A DNA stretch of 5,497 nt from an uncultured Hungatella sp. GTDB taxonomy: Bacteria; Bacillota; Clostridia; Lachnospirales; Lachnospiraceae. The stretch is taken from NCBI GenBank assembly GCA_959018155.1, contig CAUEKH010000197.1, positions 1 to 5,497 of the forward strand, in the 5' to 3' direction. Positions 1 through 4,739 of this stretch are shown piece after piece (the stretch's first letter is position 1; every line of letters begins with the position of its first letter). The notes under the pieces are model-generated. The model made no database searches and was not told the origin of the DNA. It saw only the letters and a program-made list of their open reading frames with translations. The position numbers were made by a program, and so were the translations under genes.

Positions 1-405
1 CGCTCCTGTAGACAGCATATGCACCTCGTCGATAATATAAACGCGGTATTTTCCTTCTGTGGGGGGATACTGGACTTCGTCTCTGATTTCACGGATGTTC
101 TCGACGCCGTTGTTGGAGGCGGCATCAATTTCCACCACATTTAAGGAAGAGCCTGCTGCGATATTCTTACACGTAGGACATTCCCCACAGGGGCTTCCGT
201 CCTTCGGATGCTCGCAGTTGACGGCCTTTGCAAATATCTTCGCGATACTCGTCTTACCGGTACCGCGGGTCCCGCAGAACAGATACGCATGTCCGACACG
301 TTCGGAGATAATCTGGTTTTTCAAAGTCTGTACAACATGGTCCTGGCCCCTGACATCTTCAAATGAGGCCGGGCGCCATTTCCGATATAATGCCGTATAT
401 GACAT
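1..405 (-). CDS. dnaX: DNA polymerase III subunit gamma/tau, N-terminal part (partial)
   Basis: This is the clamp-loader ATPase of the replicative polymerase, which loads the beta sliding clamp onto primed DNA. Only the first 135 residues are visible; the gene runs off the window at position 1. The start MSYTALYRKWRP is the classic DnaX opening. A Walker A motif, GTRGTGKT, lies at residues 45-52. Four zinc-ligand cysteines (C64, C73, C76, C79) follow, and then the DAASNNGVENIR segment (94-105). A Walker B motif, VYIIDEVH, lies at 122-129, and the visible part ends in LSTGA, just before the sensor region. The ATG at 405 has an AAGGAG 9 nt upstream. The gene lies 13 nt after the phosphofructokinase stop codon, so co-transcription is very likely. 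The region where gamma/tau frameshifting occurs in some bacteria is outside the window. Identification is near certain. Confidence 0.98.
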   Translation of the reverse strand, partial: MSYTALYRKWRPASFEDVRGQDHVVQTLKNQIISERVGHAYLFCGTRGTGKTSIAKIFAKAVNCEHPKDGSPCGECPTCKNIAAGSSLNVVEIDAASNNGVENIREIRDEVQYPPTEGKYRVYIIDEVHMLSTGA

Positions 406-414
406 GCCCTAAAA

Positions 415-420
415 CTCCTT
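415..420 (-). promoter_or_regulatory. dnaX ribosome binding site overlapping the pfk stop codon
   Basis: AAGGAG on the minus strand lies 9 nt before the dnaX ATG. Its first two bases are the last two of the phosphofructokinase TAA (419-421). A ribosome finishing pfk would therefore sit on the dnaX initiation site, which suggests translational coupling. The overlap is seen directly; the coupling is inferred. Confidence 0.85.
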
Positions 421-1498
421 ATTCGTCGCCGAAACTAATTCCTATCATCTTAGCTTCTTTGATGATAGAACTTTCCGGATCGACCATTTTTAATTTGCCG
501 GCAACCTCGTTAAGCGGCACCTTCACAACCTCGTTGTTGACGACCGCCACCATGTAGCCGTACTCCTTCTTCTGAATCAGCTTTGCCGCTTCAGCCCCGA
601 GGCGCGTCGATAAAACCCTGTCGTATGGACACGGCTCTCCGCCTCTCTGCATATGGCCCGGAACCGTCACGCGGACTTCCTGGCCGGTGCGCTCCGTGAT
701 CTGAGCGCCGATCTCATAAGCAATCGAAGGATAAATAACTCCCGATTTCTTCTTTTCTTTCAGTTCTTTTTTGGTGAGAGCTGCATCCTCCTTGGAAATG
801 GCTCCCTCCGCAACCGCAAGGATGGAGAAACGTTTTCCCTTCTTTGTACGGTTCTTAAGCGCTTCCACAACGATATCCAAATCATACGGAATCTCAGGAA
901 GCAGGATAATGTCAGCGCCGCCGGCAATCCCTGCATACAGGGTCAGCCAGCCGACTTTATGGCCCATGACCTCCACAATAAATACACGGCCGTGGGACGC
1001 TGCTGTCGTATGGATACAGTCAATGGCGTTGGTCGCCACATTGACAGCGCTCTGGAAGCCAAACGTGATGTCGGTTCCATATAAATCGTTATCTATCGTC
1101 TTGGGAAGATGGATGACATTCAGTCCCTCTTCCTGAAGTAAATTTGCTGTCTTCTGACTGCCGTTGCCTCCTAAAACCACAAGGCACTCCAGCTTTAATT
1201 TTTTATAGGTGTGCTTCATCGCTTCAACTTTATCGAGGCCATTCTCATCCGGTACGCGTATGGTTTTAAATGGCTGCCTCGATGTTCCCAGCATGGTCCC
1301 GCCTTTTGTCAGGATTCCTGAAAATTCCTCCGGCTTCATCACGCGGTAATCCGCATAAATCAGTCCCTTGTACCCCTCTTCAAAGCCAATTATCTCAACA
1401 TCGTCATACATCCGGTACAGTGCCTTAGCCACGCCGCGCATCGTTGCGTTTAAGCTCTGGCAGTCACCGCCACTTGTCAGCATTCCTATTCTAATCAT
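419..1498 (-). CDS. pfkA: 6-phosphofructokinase, mixed-signature (group III-like)
   Basis: Phosphorylates fructose 6-phosphate to fructose 1,6-bisphosphate in cytosolic glycolysis. The 359-residue product opens MIRIGMLTSGGDCQSLNA, the family's first phosphate-binding loop. PKTIDND (132-138) carries the catalytic aspartate D136. Probable fructose 6-phosphate ligands are R171, R276, H282 and R285 in HMQRGG, and PYDR follows at 291-294. The phosphodonor signature is mixed. K133 in PKTIDND is typical of PPi-type and group III enzymes, where E. coli has glycine. Gly113 in GGNGS (110-114) is typical of ATP users. Asn112 replaces the aspartate of the usual GGDGS. Donor choice therefore cannot be settled here. 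A start 21 nt upstream (1519) is possible, but 1498 matches the family N-terminus and has AAAGGG 9 nt away. It has its own promoter and leader, and dnaX follows 13 nt downstream. Confidence 0.93.
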   Translation of the reverse strand: MIRIGMLTSGGDCQSLNATMRGVAKALYRMYDDVEIIGFEEGYKGLIYADYRVMKPEEFSGILTKGGTMLGTSRQPFKTIRVPDENGLDKVEAMKHTYKKLKLECLVVLGGNGSQKTANLLQEEGLNVIHLPKTIDNDLYGTDITFGFQSAVNVATNAIDCIHTTAASHGRVFIVEVMGHKVGWLTLYAGIAGGADIILLPEIPYDLDIVVEALKNRTKKGKRFSILAVAEGAISKEDAALTKKELKEKKKSGVIYPSIAYEIGAQITERTGQEVRVTVPGHMQRGGEPCPYDRVLSTRLGAEAAKLIQKKEYGYMVAVVNNEVVKVPLNEVAGKLKMVDPESSIIKEAKMIGISFGDE

Positions 1499-1652
1499 GA
1501 AAGCACACCCTTTCTTCATTATAAGGGCACCTCGGCGCCCTTACCGTGAGCGGCTTATCAGCCGCACTGTTTTCTCTCTACCCAAGCTGCTCTGCAATGA
1601 CTTCCTGTCACCAGGTTACGCTTCTTATTTTAAGAAACAAATACCCAGTTTG
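1499..1652 (-). promoter_or_regulatory. Structured 5' leader of the pfk-dnaX transcript
   Basis: About 150 nt separate the predicted transcription start (about 1652) from the pfk start codon. Four local hairpins are visible on the minus strand: TTCTTA/TAAGAA (1622-1636); CCTG/CAGG with a GTGA loop of the GNRA type (1604-1615); a perfect GCGGCT/AGCCGC with a GATA loop (1550-1565); and AAGGGCGC/GTGCCCTT (1523-1542) just ahead of the ribosome binding site. GAGCAGCTT (1584-1592) can also pair, 8 of 9 positions, with AAGCCGCTC (1548-1556), which would exclude the 1550-1565 hairpin. I do not recognise a known riboswitch class, and no U-tract terminator is present. A regulatory role is inference. 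Confidence 0.45.
1508..1514 (-). promoter_or_regulatory. Ribosome binding site that decides the pfk start
   Basis: GAAAGGG on the minus strand lies 9 nt before the ATG at 1498. The alternative in-frame ATG at 1519 would place this motif inside the coding region. Its only upstream purine run (GAGG, about 10 nt away) is buried in the hairpin at 1523-1542. The 1498 start is therefore preferred. Confidence 0.7.
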
Positions 1653-1671
1653 TACATAATTATAATACAAA
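1649..1671. promoter_or_regulatory. Operator-like inverted repeat over the pfk -10 and start site
   Basis: TTTGTA (1649-1654) and TACAAA (1666-1671) form perfect 6 bp arms separated by 11 bp. The repeat encloses the -10 box (1659-1664), and one arm covers the predicted transcription start. A dimeric repressor bound here would block RNA polymerase. The inverted repeat is seen directly; the operator role is inferred, and 6 bp arms in AT-rich DNA can arise by chance. Confidence 0.35.
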
Positions 1672-1687
1672 GGGGGAAGTGGGGCAA
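1659..1687 (-). promoter_or_regulatory. Sigma-A-type promoter for pfk-dnaX
   Basis: The minus strand carries TTGCCC (-35, 1682-1687), a 17 bp spacer and a perfect TATAAT (-10, 1659-1664). The predicted start is near 1652. It lies between the hairpin that ends the upstream YyaL-like gene and the pfk leader, and it reads into pfk. The -35 matches the consensus at 4 of 6 positions. Confidence 0.75.
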
Positions 1688-1718
1688 GGGAAACCTTTGT
1701 TTTTTCAGGAAATGTAAG

Positions 1719-1733
1719 AAAATAGTCTATTTT
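1719..1733. repeat. Short palindrome upstream of the pfk promoter
   Basis: AAAATAG and CTATTTT flank a single central base, giving a perfect 15 bp interrupted palindrome about 74 bp before the predicted pfk start. It could be a regulator site, or part of the trailing end of the upstream transcript. Nothing in the sequence decides between these. Confidence 0.3.
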
Positions 1734-1763
1734 TATTGCCGGCAGGAAACCGTTGCCAGAACC

Positions 1764-1802
1764 AATAATCCCGCCTGCGAAATTACTGCGGGCGGGACTA
1801 TT
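1764..1802 (-). terminator. Strong hairpin after the YyaL-like gene
   Basis: Two 15-base arms (1788-1802 and 1764-1778) pair with one G-T pair and one C-A mismatch around a 9-base loop, with a core of TCCCGCC/GGCGGGA. It starts 34 bp after the stop codon of the YyaL-like gene and lies ahead of the pfk promoter, as expected for a terminator. The U-tract is poor: the 3' arm ends in TTATT and GG follows. Termination may be partial, or the hairpin may mainly protect the 3' end. Confidence 0.6.
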
Positions 1803-1835
1803 ATATGAGAAAACTCCTCAATGATCAACACATTC

Positions 1836-4067
1836 TTACTTCAGAATCTTTAATATCTGCGCCAGATCTGATACCGGCTGCATACATTTACCGCCAATAC
1901 AGAGATAAAACTGTTGTTCCATCTTAACCGGATACTCTCTGGTATCGGGCGCCAGACTCTCCAGTTCCTGCCGGTTTTCTTCTGATTTCACGATTATATT
2001 TAACCCCGGCACCGTTTTGTTTAAATATCCCAGCTGTTTTAAAAGCACGGTCCGCCCGTCTCTGTCCTCGCCGGCCGGCAGAACGCAAACCAGTTCTTTC
2101 GCCGGATACAGCACGTTAAGCAGGGTCAGAAGCGCAAAACTGTGCCCGGAAGGGTATCCGTCCATGGATCCGGCAAGAAAATGGAGTTGTTTTTCCAGCG
2201 CCTGCTGCCATTTTTCTTCCCCTGTAATCTGAGTGAGCTGCTGCAATACTCTGACCGCCACAGAATTTCCCGACGGCATGGCGCCATCGTACGCCTCCTT
2301 TGTCCTTACAATAAGCTGCTCTCCGTCCTTTGCATACAGATAAAAACCACCGTTCTCCCGGTCAAAAAACTGTTCTGTCATCGTCTCCGCCCAGGCAGAC
2401 GCCCTTTTTAAGTAATCCACCTCAAAGGTCGCCCGGTAAAGTTCTGTCAGCGCAAGAATATAGCAGGCATAGTCATCCAGCTTTCCCTCTCCCGCCGATT
2501 CCCCGTCCCGGTATCGCACCATCAGCCGCCGGTTCTTCACAAGCTTATTTCTGATAAATGCCTCGCCCCGGACAGCTATATCCAGATACCGCTTCTCACC
2601 AAGCACAACTCCCGCCTCAGCAAATGCGCAAATCATAAGACCATTCCAGGAAACCAGAATTTTATCATCTTTATGAAGCGTTGTCCGGGTTTTGCGGTAT
2701 TCATACAGTTTTTTTAAGCTGCTATGAGCGCTGGTTCCGGCGCAGGGTGATTCCTGGCTGACATTTTCTTCCCAGGCCTCATTTTCCAGCAGATTTGGTA
2801 TGTTTTTGCCTTCGAAGTTCCCATTTGTGGTAATTCCGTATTTTCCGCAAAATTCCCTGCCTTCTTTTTCACCCAGAATCTGTCTTATTTCCTCCTGAGT
2901 AAATACGTAATATCCGCCTTCTACACCGTCGCTGTCTGCATCCTGACCGCAGTAAAATCCGCCCTGCGGGTCTGTCAGTTCCCGTTCCACATATTCAAGG
3001 ATTTTTCCGGCCACACAGCCAAAAAGCTTCCGCCCGGTCAGGCTGTAGGCTTTCAGGTACGCCAGAACAAGCAGCGCGTTGTCGTACAACATTTTCTCGA
3101 AATGAGGAACCAGCCACTTCTCATCTGTGGAATATCGGGAAAACCCACCTCCAATATGGTCAAAAATACCGCCCCGGTACATCTGCACCAGGGTCATTTC
3201 CGCCATCTCTGCGGCTTTCCGGTTCTGTTCCCTCAGCCCATACTCCATCAGAAACAACAGATTGTGGGGCGTCGGAAACTTCGGCGCACCGCCAAATCCG
3301 CCGTTCTTTTTATCAAAACTGCTTTCAAACTGCCTGAATGCCTGATGCACCAGCCTCACCTCTGGTTCTGCGGACACCACCAGCCGCTCCTGCTCTTTTA
3401 AATATGATTCAATCCGCCCCGCGCTGTCTAACAGTTTCTCCCGGTTCTCCAGCCACTGCCCTGCTACCGCCGTCAGCAATTCTTCCAGTCCCATATGACC
3501 ATAACGCGCTTTTGGTGGAAAATACGTGCCTGCGAAAAATGGCCTGCAGTCAGGTGTCATAATTATGGTTAAAGGCCAGCCTCCCTGCCCGGTCATGGCC
3601 TGGCAGACCGACATGTATACAGAATCCACATCCGGCCGTTCCTCCCGATCCACCTTCACACAGACGTACTCCCGGTTTAATAGTTCTGCTATCTCCTCAT
3701 TTTCAAATGATTCCCGCTCCATCACATGGCACCAGTGGCATGTGCTGTATCCGATCGACAGAAAAATCGGCTTATTTTGCAGCCTGGCCTTCTCAAATGC
3801 GTCCGTTCCCCATGGATACCACTGCACCGGGTTATAGGCGTGCTGTAGCAGATAGGGGGATTTTTCGTTGATTAAATGGTTGGGGGGCTGATTGTTATTA
3901 GGGGGCTGATTATGGTTGGGCGCCTGGTTGTGGTTGGGCGCCTGGGTGTGGTTGGGTGTCTGACTGTGGTTGGGCGCCTGGGTGTGGTTGGGCGCCTGAT
4001 TGTGGTTGGGCGCCTGGGTGTGGTTGGGTATCTGATTGTGGTTAGACGCCTGATTGTGTTCGGCCAT
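1836..4067 (-). CDS. YyaL/SPATA20-like thioredoxin-domain protein with N-terminal repeat extension
   Basis: This 743-residue protein belongs to the DUF255 family (B. subtilis YyaL, animal SPATA20), whose biochemical role is not established. Homology starts near residue 63 with [20 protein letters not shown]. The thioredoxin-like domain (about 65-225) carries the C110-H-W-C113 redox motif in [11 protein letters not shown], then DREERPDVD (140-148) and GQGGWP (160-165). The remainder is an alpha/alpha-barrel resembling sugar-epimerase or glycosidase folds, with [10 protein letters not shown] (256-265), [13 protein letters not shown] (306-318), DADS (376-379), SWNG (473-476) and PSGN (598-601). 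A second cysteine pair, CIGGKC, lies at 723-728. There is no signal peptide or membrane segment, so it is probably cytosolic. Residues 3-62 are ten hexapeptide repeats that the typical family member lacks. AAAGGAG 7 nt before the ATG supports this start. It appears monocistronic, ending at a hairpin. Family assignment is sure; function is not. Confidence 0.95.
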   Translation of the reverse strand: MAEHNQASNHNQIPNHTQAPNHNQAPNHTQAPNHSQTPNHTQAPNHNQAPNHNQPPNNNQPPNHLINEKSPYLLQHAYNPVQWYPWGTDAFEKARLQNKPIFLSIGYSTCHWCHVMERESFENEEIAELLNREYVCVKVDREERPDVDSVYMSVCQAMTGQGGWPLTIIMTPDCRPFFAGTYFPPKARYGHMGLEELLTAVAGQWLENREKLLDSAGRIESYLKEQERLVVSAEPEVRLVHQAFRQFESSFDKKNGGFGGAPKFPTPHNLLFLMEYGLREQNRKAAEMAEMTLVQMYRGGIFDHIGGGFSRYSTDEKWLVPHFEKMLYDNALLVLAYLKAYSLTGRKLFGCVAGKILEYVERELTDPQGGFYCGQDADSDGVEGGYYVFTQEEIRQILGEKEGREFCGKYGITTNGNFEGKNIPNLLENEAWEENVSQESPCAGTSAHSSLKKLYEYRKTRTTLHKDDKILVSWNGLMICAFAEAGVVLGEKRYLDIAVRGEAFIRNKLVKNRRLMVRYRDGESAGEGKLDDYACYILALTELYRATFEVDYLKRASAWAETMTEQFFDRENGGFYLYAKDGEQLIVRTKEAYDGAMPSGNSVAVRVLQQLTQITGEEKWQQALEKQLHFLAGSMDGYPSGHSFALLTLLNVLYPAKELVCVLPAGEDRDGRTVLLKQLGYLNKTVPGLNIIVKSEENRQELESLAPDTREYPVKMEQQFYLCIGGKCMQPVSDLAQILKILK
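3882..4061 (-). repeat. Ten 18 bp tandem repeats encoding NHxQxP hexapeptides
   Basis: Ten consecutive 18 bp units encode residues 3-62 of the YyaL-like protein. The consensus is Asn-His-(Asn/Thr/Ser)-Gln-(Ala/Pro/Thr/Ile)-Pro. Only the first unit (EHNQAS) and the last (NNNQPP) depart much from it. The period stays in frame throughout, and variation falls mainly at the third and fifth residues. The array ends directly at the conserved family start (NHLINEK), whose own Asn-His resembles the start of another unit. Expansion of a short native N-terminus is a likely origin. Units are similar enough that copy number could vary by slippage or recombination, always in multiples of six residues. Confidence 0.95.
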
Positions 4068-4074
4068 GGGCTGA

Positions 4075-4081
4075 CTCCTTT
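4075..4081 (-). promoter_or_regulatory. Ribosome binding site showing the repeat extension is translated
   Basis: AAAGGAG lies 7 nt before the ATG at 4067. No other start codon with a comparable site precedes the conserved domain, so the repeat region is almost certainly part of the protein. Confidence 0.88.
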
Positions 4082-4333
4082 CGACGGGGAATTAATATTC
4101 TTTCATTATCTTCTCACATTCAGGAGTAATTATGTACAGGAAAATGTTCATTATGATTAAAAAACACATGATGCTGCGAAGTATATTTTTATCGCATATC
4201 AGGGAATTCTGCCCACGGGGATCTTCGCTGGGGAGGTTCGCTTCAACAGCATGATTTGATTCCTTTCCGCCGCGGCGCAATCCCTGCGGATCATTTTTAT
4301 TTCATCTCATGGGACGCGTTTTCCCTTGAATAT
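4082..4333. other. Intergenic region between ffs and the YyaL-like gene, no convincing gene
   Basis: About 250 bp that should contain the promoter of the YyaL-like gene. The best -10 candidate on the minus strand is TATACT (4180-4185), but it has no good -35 partner at 16-18 bp, so I do not call a promoter. Three short open frames overlap here. A plus-strand 40-codon frame (4132-4254) has AGGAG 5 nt upstream. A minus-strand 62-codon frame (4280-4092) starts at TTG, has no usable ribosome binding site and encodes a hydrophobic C-terminal stretch. A minus-strand 17-codon frame just after 4260 follows AAAGGA. None has recognisable homology. A 10 bp palindrome, CGCCGCGGCG, lies at 4268-4277. Confidence 0.5.
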
Positions 4334-4370
4334 AAAAAAAGATACCGGACAAAATTCTCCCGATATCTTT
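4334..4370 (-). terminator. Intrinsic terminator of the SRP RNA gene
   Basis: On the minus strand a stem of about 12 bp forms between AAAGATATCGGG and TCCGGTATCTTT. It closes a loop of about 9 nt (4338-4370) and runs directly into a stretch of seven T residues (4340-4334). It begins about 20 nt after the predicted mature 3' end of the SRP RNA. Shape and position are those of a Rho-independent terminator. Confidence 0.92.
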
Positions 4371-4389
4371 CTGCTATTATATTATTAAA

Positions 4390-4653
4390 TCCGTGCGTCT
4401 CACTTTGTATCGTTACCACAGGCGTTACCCTGACAGTTAACTCGGTCCCAGCTACCTCACGGCACACAGGAGGTTCCACTTAGTGCTGCTGCATTCCTGC
4501 CCTGACACGGTTCATGAATTCCTGTTGCGTAAGACCAGAACGTCATCGCCACTTATCAGGGGCGGCCCTGCAGTAGACGATCCGAGGTGAGACATCACCC
4601 CTGCTGGAGCGGATTGCAGGTACAGGGCACCGCTATCTCCCCGGCTGCACGGA
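4390..4653 (-). ncRNA. ffs: Signal recognition particle RNA, large bacterial (Alu-containing) type
   Basis: This RNA is the scaffold of the signal recognition particle; it binds Ffh and takes part in co-translational targeting of membrane and secreted proteins. The RNA ends pair perfectly: TCCGTGC (4653-4647) with GCACGGA (4396-4390), giving 264 nt, the usual size of the long Gram-positive form. The 5' Alu part contains TGCAATCCGCT (near 4618-4608) between CCCTG and CAGGG arms. The long helix is supported by GTCTCAC/GTGAGAC and ATCGT/ACGAT pairing. The Ffh-binding domain reads GTCAGGGCAGGAATGCAGCA (within 4506-4485), with a GGAA tetraloop closed by GCA/TGC and the conserved AGG and AGCA internal-loop bases. 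The gene has its own promoter and terminator. As in Bacillus, the ends may be processed from a slightly longer precursor, so they are uncertain by a few bases. Confidence 0.95.
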
Positions 4654-4685
4654 AACTTTATGACTAATTTGGTTATAGCCTGTTT

Positions 4686-4714
4686 AGTATACATGGAAAA
4701 ACGCGGTTTGTCAA
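4686..4714 (-). promoter_or_regulatory. Promoter of the SRP RNA gene
   Basis: A perfect -35 TTGACA (4709-4714), a 17 bp spacer and a near-perfect -10 TATACT (4686-4691) lie on the minus strand. The predicted start is near 4679, about 26 nt before the mature RNA end. A close-to-consensus promoter fits a highly expressed stable RNA. It lies about 26 bp inside the probable edge of the neighbouring insertion sequence. Confidence 0.92.
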
Positions 4715-4739
4715 GGCTGACGCGACTTTCGATTTTCCA

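Noticed and set aside
59..557. Plus-strand frames of 117 and 64 codons over dnaX and the pfk end
   Set aside because: Opposite-strand shadows of dnaX, with its Walker motifs, and of the pfk C-terminus.
653..1136. Plus-strand frames of 143 and 121 codons inside pfk
   Set aside because: Shadows of the phosphofructokinase gene, which is conserved over its full length on the minus strand.
1498..1519. Upstream ATG adding seven residues to phosphofructokinase
   Set aside because: The family normally begins at MIRIGMLTSGG, and the best ribosome binding site fits the 1498 start. The upstream ATG follows a stable hairpin.
1499..1652. Known riboswitch in the pfk leader
   Set aside because: I compared the visible motifs from memory with T-box, SAM, glycine, lysine, cyclic-di-GMP, guanidine, Mn and ZTP aptamer cores and saw no match, so only a structured leader is reported.
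1368..1808. Plus-strand 146-codon frame across the pfk promoter region
   Set aside because: It runs over the pfk N-terminus, the leader hairpins and the promoter, has no homology, and its composition follows non-coding DNA.
3725..3740. CHWCH in the YyaL-like protein (residues 110-114) as a c-type haem-binding CXXCH motif
   Set aside because: The motif sits in the thioredoxin-like active site conserved in this family, and the protein has no signal peptide for export to where haem would be attached.
3876..4160. Plus-strand 94-codon frame with repeated VVGRLG-type segments
   Set aside because: It is the reverse-strand reading of the 18 bp repeat array. The minus-strand frame has a strong ribosome binding site and continues into a conserved family, while this one has neither.
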